A stretch of 64,000 nt of DNA from Mucilaginibacter flavidus. Its GTDB lineage: Bacteria; Bacteroidota; Bacteroidia; Sphingobacteriales; Sphingobacteriaceae. Location of the stretch: NCBI RefSeq assembly GCF_024055575.1, contig NZ_JAMXOE010000002.1, forward strand, positions 744,001 to 808,000, written 5' to 3'. Below, in pieces: positions 17,893 through 25,993 of this stretch. The stretch's first letter is position 1. Every line of letters begins with the position of its first letter. A program made the translations under genes and the position numbers. The notes beneath the pieces were generated by a model. That model was given only the letters and a program-made list of their open reading frames with translations, made no database searches and was not told where the DNA came from.

Positions 17893-18132
17893 CATTTTCT
17901 GCGTATTAAAATCGAGTTTCCGTGCCGGAAATTTTTGGCTTGATCTGTTGAACTGTGGTTCCATCTGCTGCGAAATCCCCTCTGATGCTGTCGAGCAAAT
18001 GCCTTATGCGCGGCGCATGACAGAGAAAATCGCAATCTTAGAAAGTAGGATTATAGTGCTGCGCAATTCGAAGGATTGCGGGAATGGTCAACAGTGGGAA
18101 TGGCCAGATTGGTATATTCGGTGTGCAGGCGA
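17893..18132. other. Intergenic region upstream of the relaxase, candidate oriT
   Basis: 240 bp without a convincing gene. It includes a perfect 6-bp hairpin CGCAAT/ATTGCG around 18062-18080 and a GCGCGGCGC patch near 18013. Transfer origins commonly sit directly upstream of relaxase genes. The assignment is positional only. Confidence 0.3.
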
Positions 18133-18414
18133 TTATTGTTCGCAAAAAAGCGAAACGTAAATATCGGCTATATCTGACCTCAGATTCTCCGGGATGCGTG
18201 CCGGAGTGAAGTAGTGCAAATCTCCCATAACAGTGCCATTTTCAGGATTCAAAGAATCTATCCTGACGATTTCATTCAGGCCCTCTATATGTTTCCCATT
18301 GAATGTTACTGACCTCACATAATCATCATAACTAAGGCCGAGGGTATTTAATTGTTCATTAAAAGCAAACGAGCGCTCGTAAAATGCTTCCATGGTTAAC
18401 TTCATTTTTCTCAT
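18133..18414 (-). CDS. Hypothetical protein
   Basis: This 93-aa soluble protein begins MRKMKLTMEAFYERSF; a second Met at residue 4 or 8 could be the true start. The middle is beta-rich (VRSVTFNGKHIEGLNEIVRI). It lies 6 bp downstream of another small gene on the same strand, so the two form a small operon. No family recognised. Confidence 0.5.
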   Translation of the reverse strand: MRKMKLTMEAFYERSFAFNEQLNTLGLSYDDYVRSVTFNGKHIEGLNEIVRIDSLNPENGTVMGDLHYFTPARIPENLRSDIADIYVSLFCEQ

Positions 18415-18420
18415 AACACA

Positions 18421-18648
18421 TCATCGAAAAGTGCTTATATCTCTTAAAATCGTTATGCCTGCATGGTTAACCCACGGCTCCAATTCCACCTCGTTAAAAT
18501 AACGGGCGATATTTTTTTTCTTACCCGTCAATCGATGGTTCGTTCCCACGCAGTAATATTTTCCGTCCTCTGATATTGCCGTAACCTGCAATCTTGGATA
18601 ATTCCCAGTGCCTATCTCGCAAACCTTATCATTCACTTTATATTTCAT
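18421..18648 (-). CDS. Hypothetical small beta-rich protein
   Basis: This 75-aa protein reads like a small SH3-like or KOW-like barrel: MKYKVNDKVCEIGTG, then LQVTAISEDGKYYCV. It precedes the 93-aa gene with a 6-bp gap. No function can be assigned. It is divergent from the plus-strand gene that starts at 18729. Confidence 0.5.
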   Translation of the reverse strand: MKYKVNDKVCEIGTGNYPRLQVTAISEDGKYYCVGTNHRLTGKKKNIARYFNEVELEPWVNHAGITILRDISTFR

Positions 18649-18728
18649 GTGGAATCGTTGCTTTTTATAAAGCTAAGGAAAAATCCCTAATTACAACCGG
18701 TACTCAAATCATAAACGTAGATTTGAGT

Positions 18729-19034
18729 ATGAAAGAATACGACCTGGACGAATTTATAAAAGGAATAACAGGGTTAAACTATGGGCAGGTTTTTTCGGCG
18801 TTGCTTAATGAAATTACGAAGCTAGATAACGTCTATAACAGGATGAAACCTGGAAAAGTCCCTTATGATTTTGGGCAATACCGTGACCATGTAGGAGATT
18901 TTTTTGTTTTCCTAACGACCAAGAGGATACCCCTAGGAATAGGTAAGGAGGGGGTGCTGAAATTTTTGCCTGTGATAAACTCTCTTATAGGCCACAAACA
19001 ATTGGAGGACGATTTCCTGCAACTTCTTCAATAA
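18729..19034 (+). CDS. Hypothetical helical protein
   Basis: This 101-aa protein starts at ATG 18729 (MKEYDLDEFIKGITGLNYG). The residues in frame before it come from the opposite-strand gene. It is predicted mostly helical, soluble and acidic/basic mixed. It does not resemble a family I know. It lies at the right part of the mobilisation island. Confidence 0.45.
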   Translation: MKEYDLDEFIKGITGLNYGQVFSALLNEITKLDNVYNRMKPGKVPYDFGQYRDHVGDFFVFLTTKRIPLGIGKEGVLKFLPVINSLIGHKQLEDDFLQLLQ

Positions 19035-19180
19035 CAGGTAACGCCTTAATCCCGTTAATCCGAGTTTCGTCACAATTGATTTTCCATCAATCAATGTAAA
19101 GTGCCGCATCTAGTCGTCCACTTCCATTTTCGCCCTGGCACATGCAGCTTAATTCCCTTCCTTTCCATGAGAAACTGAAG

Positions 19181-19321
19181 CCGCCGCCGCGCCGGTCAAC
19201 CTGCCAACACCGTTTCCATTGTATGGAGCCTCGGTGTTTCGGTTGACCGGTACGCTTCGCCGCGTCTGGGGCGACTTCGGGCCGTTCTCATAAGGACGGC
19301 AATGAAGCTGCCTTAATTCGG
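19181..19321 (+). ncRNA. Structured RNA leader, nested hairpin
   Basis: CCGGTCAACC (19192-19201) pairs perfectly with GGTTGACCGG (19241-19250). Inside it AACACCG (19206-19212) pairs with CGGTGTT (19232-19238), and inside that CCAT pairs with ATGG. A GC-rich tail with a GCCGT/ACGGC stem follows, then a GGAG Shine-Dalgarno sequence before the 65-aa gene. The block is much more GC-rich than its surroundings. It is either a 5' regulatory leader or an independent small RNA. Confidence 0.6.
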
Positions 19322-19329
19322 AGAACAAA

Positions 19330-19527
19330 ATGAGCAGTCAAGACACAGACGAGAAGAAGACCAAAAAACCGGCTTTCATCGCCTATCAGGTTAGCGACGA
19401 CATCGAACCTAATGGCTGGATCGCCATCGGCGCAGCATGGTCGCACAAAGATGCGAAAGGCTTCACCGTCCATCTAAATAGTTTTCCTAAAGATAGCCGC
19501 GTCATCCTACGGGCGACAGTGAAATAA
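19330..19527 (+). CDS. Small conserved mobile-element protein of proteobacterial type
   Basis: This 65-aa soluble protein has a charged start and core words GWIAIGAAWSHKDAKGFTV and SFPKDSRVILR. It matches in style a small hypothetical protein often seen on proteobacterial plasmids and integrative elements (pattern RIGAAW...KGKGF...LDALP.DGR.VLR). Unlike its neighbours, it has a strong Shine-Dalgarno GGAG about 9 bp before ATG and a UUCG-loop terminator directly after. These signs suggest transfer from outside Bacteroidota. Function unknown. Confidence 0.65.
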   Translation: MSSQDTDEKKTKKPAFIAYQVSDDIEPNGWIAIGAAWSHKDAKGFTVHLNSFPKDSRVILRATVK

Positions 19528-19534
19528 CCGTCAC

Positions 19535-19560
19535 GGGCGAACTTCGGTTCGCCCGCTTTT
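19535..19560 (+). terminator. Rho-independent terminator with UUCG tetraloop
   Basis: GGGCGAAC (19535-19542), loop TTCG, GTTCGCCC (19547-19554), then GCTTTT. The stem is a perfect 8 bp, directly after the 65-aa gene. Confidence 0.85.
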
Positions 19561-19670
19561 CATGCGAGAAAGGAATATTAAATGAGATTAAGCGGGTGAT
19601 TCTTTACGATTTGGTTCGGCTACAATATTTAGTGCTTAACATTGATTAAAGTATCATGTAATTAAGTAGC

Positions 19671-20852
19671 CTACCGATGGAGGGTTATTAACATGGGAAT
19701 CAATATTGAGAAAGACCCGACCAAAGTTCCCGTTTTCCACCTTTTGATCAATAAATTATTCAAATCATTCAACGCTTGCTGGGTATTTCCCGCCCTTGCA
19801 TAACATTCAGCCCTGTTCAGGTACAATTCATCCGTAGCCAGACCAGAGAATTTGCTGCCATATTGATCGTAGCTTCCTCTAAACCGGATTGCGCCGGTGA
19901 CAACGATAAAATAGGCGGTTTTTCGCAGGTCATTAGTGGTATATAATCTGTAAAGTGTGCTGTCAACGATGCCTTTTCTACGGTTTAACACATCGGTATT
20001 TCTCATCGTTAAATGCAGGATATCTTCGGGAAGAAAATCGGAGCTTAAAGAAGAGGAACCCGGCGTCAAAGTATTGAAATCTATTAACGTGTTATTTACA
20101 CTTAATGCTGCTGTGGCATACTTCATGGCATTTGTATAATCGCCAATAGCCAAATAAATTCTTGATAACATGGCATTGGCTGCTGTTTTGTTTGGAGTAG
20201 TCCGTTCAGAAGCATTATCAGGCAAACTCCCTGCTGCTGTTTGGAGGTCACTGATAATCTGGTCGTAACAGTCCTTGACGGACGCACGTTTGACCGGCTC
20301 GGTAAGATTTGTCGTAAGTTTTAAAGGTATCCCGGGATCGGAGGAGGCAGTCGCCGGGTCATAAGGCAGTGCAAAAGTTTGAACAATATTGTAAAAGGCA
20401 GCAGACCTGAAAAAAAGCGCAATTCCTTTCACTTCATTGTATGCGTTTTGGTTTACAGTGTTTATTTTTGCCAAGCCTTCGAGTACGGTATTCGTGCTGT
20501 AAATCTGTTGATACATGACATTCCAGTCCTGGTTTACTTCGTTGGAACCCTGGTAGATATCCCTGGCCCAGATGTAGGTATTGCGCTCGGTATTGCTAAT
20601 GATCGAATTTGTCCAGACATCGGATGTTACATATAGATCGCCATCTGAAATTGTACCCATTGCCGGGTCATTGACATTAAACAAATTTTCATTTAGTAGT
20701 ATGGATTTGACATCGTTCAATGAAGAAGCTATGATTAGTGATTGATCCGGCTTTACATTTAAAAAGTCGTCTTTTTTATTGCATGCATTTAATAACGCGC
20801 AAGACACTATTGAAAAGCATAGCCGGGTAATATTATTGTATGTTGTTTTCAT
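19671..20852 (-). pseudogene. SusD/RagB-family lipoprotein, C-terminally truncated
   Basis: SusD proteins are surface lipoproteins that cap the SusC channel and bind glycans or peptides. The N-terminus has a lipobox (ALLNAC) and the SusD-like helical core is recognisable (EVKGIALFFRSAAFYNIVQ, AYARAGNTQQALND-like TPR). After KRWKTGT (about residue 372) the sequence changes to an unrelated hydrophobic tail and stops at 393 aa. Full SusD proteins run to about 450-600 and carry a conserved ERRKELVFRG-type C-terminal motif, which is absent here. The break is next to the right edge of the mobilisation island, so damage by rearrangement is likely. Confidence 0.8.
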
Positions 20853-20862
20853 GATTTGCTGA

Positions 20863-23800
20863 TTAAAAGTTTGCTTTTAAGCCTATGGCATATGTTCTCG
20901 GAATTGGAAGTACTTCATATGAACCGTTAGCATAGAGATTCGGATCTAAATGGCTATGGTTTGCCCGCCAAAGAATAGCGACATTATTGATGTAATAATA
21001 AATTTGAAGCTTACGAAAAGGAAGTTTCTTCGAACTTAGGTTATCAAGGGTGTACGAAAGTGTAATATCCTGTAGTCTTATATGATCTCCTTTCGCCACC
21101 AAAGCAGTTGAATAGCTGTAAAATGTCTGCCGCTGGGTATCAAATGGAGGGTAGGCGGTTGATGGGACGTTGTTTGTAATTTCGTCTCCTGGCTTTTGCC
21201 AGCGTGTAATGAAATCGCTGTTCCCAAACCAGCTTTGTGCCAATGCGCCGTAATCAATAGATGGCTTTCTGAAATAATAATTAAATTTATAAATCAGGTT
21301 GAACGATAGAGAGATAGCATGATAAGTAAAATTATTTCGCAACGATCCATAAATTGTTGGACGCGAGGGGCCATCATATTTAAAATTATTGGGTGTTGTA
21401 GTATTGATGATGGCATTGTAATCTTTACTGACTATGCCATTAAGATAACCCTGGGGGTCGCCTGTATCATGGCTTAAGCCTGCCCATCTGTAACTGTAAA
21501 TGGCGTACAACGGCCTCCCCTGTAAAGGAATTACATTTGTGCCATTTCCCGAGCCCGATAAGAAACAGGTGTTTACGGTTTGCTGAACATTATATTTAGT
21601 AACGATATTTGATTCCTTGCTAAATAAGAAATTGGTTACCCATTTGAAGTTATCGCTTCGGATATTTTCAGAATTTAAGGCAACATCAATTCCGCTACCT
21701 TTAATATCGGCATAATTGCCCCTGTACTTAATAAACCCCGTGGTTGGCGGGAGTTGCGTATCTCCGATCAAGTCTGCACCTTTCTTAAAGTAGATCTCGA
21801 CGTAGCCTGATACTAAGCCATTTTTTGTGCTAAAATCTAAACCAAGATTGATGTTTCTAATCTTTTCCCATCTTAGATCGGGGTTTCCTGGTTTATCAAC
21901 AATCAGGAAAGGAATGCCATAATAATAGTTGCCATTTCCTCCGATTTGCTTTTGGGTGGTAAATGCTGCGACCGTTTTGTCTACATTTCCATTATACCCG
22001 TAGGTTGCCCGCAATTTGCCATAATCGAGCCAACTGCTGTGAAAGAAAGACTCCTTGCTGAATAGCCAGGCAAGGCCGGTTGAATACAATGGCACTCCTT
22101 TTTGATTGGTATTAACACCAAATAAATTAGACTGGTCTATTCTGCCGCTTGCTGAAATAACATATCTTTCTTTGTAAGTATAAGCGGCATTACTAAAGTA
22201 GGAAAGGTAGTGATCGGTGAATTTTCCGAAACCCAGCGAATTGGGTATTTGACTATCATATGTGGATGGATAAGTCGGAAAATAGGTGACAGCATCGATA
22301 TTTGACGTGGTGGAATTCTCCTTACTGTATCCATAGGCAGTATTACTGTTGCTTTGTGTAACTGCGCTGCTTATTTCAGCACCAGCAATGACATTCAGTT
22401 CGTTATTACTGTTGAATTTTTTGCTATAGTTCAGTTGAAAACGTCCGTGATTTGAGTAAAGATCATTCGATGATTGCTGAAGGATACCACCCTGGGGTAT
22501 AGGGTAAGTCAATGTCGTCGATGGATAGCCTTGTGTAAATTGATTGATCAAGTCCCCGGTGTAGTAGGTTTGATCGCTCAAATAATTGTTGCCTGATATA
22601 TGCTGTCTTTCATATTGATATTTGAGTTCGGCGCTGAAGCCTTTCAAAAAATCGTATTTTATTCCAAAATTTATCCTGTTGTCTGTTGAGGTTGACTTAT
22701 TATCAGCATTATGCAGTTCGTCGAGGGGTCTGTATTTCCAGTCATAATACCTGCCGTTTCCTGCTGTATCGACGAAAGATGAAGCATAATCCTTTACAAT
22801 GGATAATGAATTACTTTTACTATCTACAAGCTGTGCATAGGGATAAAGACCAGATTTTGTATTGCCTCCATTGATATTAGCAAGCGGACTATTCGCGGTT
22901 GCTGACGTTTGTACATAATTTACACCCGCAGAAATCGTTAAGTTTTTGACAGGATAGAAATTATAATTTGAACTGATTGCAAGCCTGTCATTCAGATTGC
23001 CGACTTCATTGCTTTTATTGTTATCGTATCCAACTGAGAAAAAATAGTCACTATTAGTGCTACCACCTTTTAAATTTAAGCTGTACTGTTGATTAACTGA
23101 AGGCTGATAAAAGTATTTACTAAGGTCATTTCTAACATCAATATTTCTTAAAGTATTGAGTTGATTTGCTGCTTCGGAAGAAGAAATGAGGCCGGAGCGT
23201 TGTTTATCAAGAATGGCAACTGCAGGGGAAACGGCTACATACCCTGTACTTAAATCATCATCATAATAACCTTTGCTGAATAAAGCCTGTTCATAATTAA
23301 TGAAATCGTTAGAATTCAAAAAATTAGAATTGTATTTCAAATTTAGTTTTTCGCCTACGGTGACATTACTATTAAATTCTATTAAGGTCTTTTGATTTCT
23401 TAACCCATGTTTTGAGGTAATCACGATTACCCCATTGCCTGATTTTACGCCCCAAATTGATGCTGCCGCAGCATCTTTTAATATAGAAATGCTTTCAATA
23501 CTATTTGGATTGATGTTGTTAATATCGCCATCATAAGGAAAGCCATCTAAAACGATTAATGGTTGTTTTTGTGCATTAATTGTACTGACACCTCTTATGC
23601 TTATGTCCGCTACACCATTAGAAGAATTAAGTGTATTACGATTAAATAATAAACCAGGAACAATGCCTTCTAACCGGCTTAATATATCAGTACTAACTCT
23701 TCGGTTTAGAAGTGGATTATTAATTTGTGCAAAACTTCCTGTAGCTCTTTCTTTTGGTAAAGTTTGGTAACCCGTAGAAACAACGCTCACTTCTCTAAGC

Positions 23801-24432
23801 GTGCTTTGATTTTCAATTAAGACAATTTTAAACGGCCCTGTTTCCGTTTGAGAGAAATTTACCTCAATTGGCTTGTAACCGACGAAGCTAATAATCAATG
23901 TCCCGGTTGTTTCAGGCGAGTTTATTTCAAAATCACCGTTCTGATCGGTAATAGTTATTGTGGAGCCTTCTTTGAGTTTGACGGTTGCCCCGTGTAAAGC
24001 CACACCGTTAGAATCTGTAACCTTTCCTTTAATCTGATTTACTGGCGATTGTCGATTATCGTCTTTTGAAGGATTTAGTCTAACACCTGTTTGAACAATA
24101 ACAATTTTGTCATCTATAACTTGATAGGATAATTTATATGGAGGCAATAAATCGTTTAAAATTTGATATAAAGCCTTTTTCTTGACATGCATGGTCACTT
24201 CTTTTTTAGTGACCTCATTTATATTACTATAGATGATCGCAATTTTTGCTTTTTCAGCTATTTGATCAAAAGCCTCTTTTAAGGTTTTCCTTTCTAAATC
24301 TAAGCTGATTATTTTTGTTAGGTCTTGAGATGCAACTCTGCTGCTGGCAAATGCCAAATTAAAACAGCACCAGAGTGCCATGCTTAAAATCAGCAGTCTT
24401 TTTTTTCGTTTTATGGGTAATGGTTTGTACAT
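20863..24432 (-). CDS. SusC/RagA-family TonB-dependent receptor with STN domain
   Basis: This 1189-aa outer-membrane channel imports substrates with TonB energy. The order is a signal peptide ending near SRVAS, then an STN domain (about 45-110) that signals to FecR. A carboxypeptidase-regulatory-like beta domain (about 130-210) follows, then the plug (VSTGYQTLPKERATGSF, later DISIRGVSTINAQKQPLIVLDGFP split by a short gap), then the barrel ending in an aromatic-rich strand and F. It is full length. The STN domain fits the FecR gene directly upstream. Its SusD partner 10 bp downstream is truncated. Confidence 0.93.
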   Translation of the reverse strand: MYKPLPIKRKKRLLILSMALWCCFNLAFASSRVASQDLTKIISLDLERKTLKEAFDQIAEKAKIAIIYSNINEVTKKEVTMHVKKKALYQILNDLLPPYKLSYQVIDDKIVIVQTGVRLNPSKDDNRQSPVNQIKGKVTDSNGVALHGATVKLKEGSTITITDQNGDFEINSPETTGTLIISFVGYKPIEVNFSQTETGPFKIVLIENQSTLREVSVVSTGYQTLPKERATGSFAQINNPLLNRRVSTDILSRLEGIVPGLLFNRNTLNSSNGVADISIRGVSTINAQKQPLIVLDGFPYDGDINNINPNSIESISILKDAAAASIWGVKSGNGVIVITSKHGLRNQKTLIEFNSNVTVGEKLNLKYNSNFLNSNDFINYEQALFSKGYYDDDLSTGYVAVSPAVAILDKQRSGLISSSEAANQLNTLRNIDVRNDLSKYFYQPSVNQQYSLNLKGGSTNSDYFFSVGYDNNKSNEVGNLNDRLAISSNYNFYPVKNLTISAGVNYVQTSATANSPLANINGGNTKSGLYPYAQLVDSKSNSLSIVKDYASSFVDTAGNGRYYDWKYRPLDELHNADNKSTSTDNRINFGIKYDFLKGFSAELKYQYERQHISGNNYLSDQTYYTGDLINQFTQGYPSTTLTYPIPQGGILQQSSNDLYSNHGRFQLNYSKKFNSNNELNVIAGAEISSAVTQSNSNTAYGYSKENSTTSNIDAVTYFPTYPSTYDSQIPNSLGFGKFTDHYLSYFSNAAYTYKERYVISASGRIDQSNLFGVNTNQKGVPLYSTGLAWLFSKESFFHSSWLDYGKLRATYGYNGNVDKTVAAFTTQKQIGGNGNYYYGIPFLIVDKPGNPDLRWEKIRNINLGLDFSTKNGLVSGYVEIYFKKGADLIGDTQLPPTTGFIKYRGNYADIKGSGIDVALNSENIRSDNFKWVTNFLFSKESNIVTKYNVQQTVNTCFLSGSGNGTNVIPLQGRPLYAIYSYRWAGLSHDTGDPQGYLNGIVSKDYNAIINTTTPNNFKYDGPSRPTIYGSLRNNFTYHAISLSFNLIYKFNYYFRKPSIDYGALAQSWFGNSDFITRWQKPGDEITNNVPSTAYPPFDTQRQTFYSYSTALVAKGDHIRLQDITLSYTLDNLSSKKLPFRKLQIYYYINNVAILWRANHSHLDPNLYANGSYEVLPIPRTYAIGLKANF

Positions 24433-24634
24433 AGAAAAAACATTAATGAAAGTTTAAAGAATAATTGCTAATCAGGTTGTAATTAGATAAGAGATATGGC
24501 GGTGGCTTATCACAAGGCCAAAGAATAGGCAAAGGCAAGCCCATAAAGCAAGTTTTCATATTTTTGCAGTTAGTTTTTTATTAGAATCTTTACTGGTTAT
24601 AGAGCGTCGCTCTAACTATTCGCGATACAGCCTT

Positions 24635-25684
24635 TTAGTGATCATCACACCCCCCTTGTAAAATATATCGTTCATTTTTATAAACCACCTTTGCGTTTAT
24701 TGCAGCGGCCAACTGGTCAAGCACAATGTTGATAGGTTTTGTGGTATCAAACTCACCATAACATAAGCATTGGGCTGATTTATTTTCCAATTCAATCGAT
24801 AGATTATAATATCTACGAAAGTTTGCTATCACTTCCGGAACGGGCGTGCCGTTGTAAGTTAAAATGCCGTCCTTCCTTTTTATTTCAGTCTGAATGTTTG
24901 GTACACTATTTGTCTTTAGCGTACGAGTTTCTTTAGTAAAATCTGCACTTTGGTTAGGTTTTAACGTTACTTGTTTAATTTTTAAATTGGTTGCCGACCA
25001 AACTGAAACCTTGACGATTCCGGTAACCACCGTCACCGTCACTTTATTTTGCTTAAATGCTCGAATATTAAAAGAAGTGCCCACAACCTCCGTTTGAACC
25101 TGGCCGGTATGAATAATAAATGGATGTTTTTTGTCTTTGGCTACTTCAAAAAAAGCTTCGCCTTCCAGCTTTACCTCGCGATAATTACCTATTAACTGAT
25201 CTTGGTATTCAAGAGAGCTGGAAGGGCTTAGCCAAATCTTAGTGCCGTCGTATAGCTGAAGCATCTGCTTTTCCCCTGGTTGGGTAGATAGATGCAGTAA
25301 TTGTTTTAAATTTCGGGATTTATTGCGCTCCTTAATATACTGGTTAAAGAGTAATAACGTGGAAGACATGAGCACAAGCCAGAGCGCTGCGATTTTCAAC
25401 CATTTTTTTATACTATAATTCTTTCTTGATTTTGACTCATGAGCACTTCGATCCCTAATCTCCTTTATGATTATTGATTTTACTTTGTTGACTGCAGTTT
25501 CGGTTTTTCCGGCGCTGTCCTTATCATTTTCTACAAATCCCAATTCTGCACGTATGAGGACCCTTAATACTTTTTCATTTTCGCCATCATCAAAATATAA
25601 CAATAGCTGTCTTATCTCTTCCGGAGTGCAATTGTCTTCAAGATATTTTACAAAGAGTTTGTAAATGGATGATTGATTATTCAC
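24635..25684 (-). CDS. FecR-family anti-sigma factor
   Basis: This 349-aa inner-membrane protein passes the signal from the SusC STN domain to an ECF sigma factor. The N-terminal cytosolic part (about 1-85) would bind sigma. A single membrane span follows at about 90-112 (KIAALWLVLMSSTLLLFNQY), then the periplasmic FecR domain with VEVVGTSFNIRAF-like strand and GIVKVSV, then a C-terminal DUF4974 domain. The cognate sigma gene should be directly upstream but is now 4 kb away and frameshifted. Confidence 0.92.
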   Translation of the reverse strand: MNNQSSIYKLFVKYLEDNCTPEEIRQLLLYFDDGENEKVLRVLIRAELGFVENDKDSAGKTETAVNKVKSIIIKEIRDRSAHESKSRKNYSIKKWLKIAALWLVLMSSTLLLFNQYIKERNKSRNLKQLLHLSTQPGEKQMLQLYDGTKIWLSPSSSLEYQDQLIGNYREVKLEGEAFFEVAKDKKHPFIIHTGQVQTEVVGTSFNIRAFKQNKVTVTVVTGIVKVSVWSATNLKIKQVTLKPNQSADFTKETRTLKTNSVPNIQTEIKRKDGILTYNGTPVPEVIANFRRYYNLSIELENKSAQCLCYGEFDTTKPINIVLDQLAAAINAKVVYKNERYILQGGCDDH

Positions 25685-25903
25685 TGTTGTATTTTATCAC
25701 AACATGCAAAAAGAGGATTTTTACACTATCAAAATTTAAAAAAATTTATTTCCGATGTAAGTTTCCTTTTTTACTGAGACTGTTTTTTCATTTTTAGTGA
25801 GACCCAGATAACTGTATTCTCCCTGAAGCAGGGAGCCAGTTATTATTTCATATAAGTCTTTGTAGTATTTCAGGCTAATCGGTAAATATAAAATAGTAAA
25901 AAT

Positions 25904-25929
25904 GCGTTCCGTATCTCACCCCGGAACGC
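25904..25929 (-). terminator. Terminator of the regulator-permease gene
   Basis: GCGTTCCG and CGGAACGC form a perfect 8-bp stem with a 10-nt loop. Read on the minus strand it is followed by ATTTTTACTATTTTA, as expected for a factor-independent stop. Confidence 0.65.
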
Positions 25930-25993
25930 ACCACATCGTGTGTCAACTAATCTCAGATCTCACGTTATACCTAGTTTTTTTGGCTGGTTAGCC

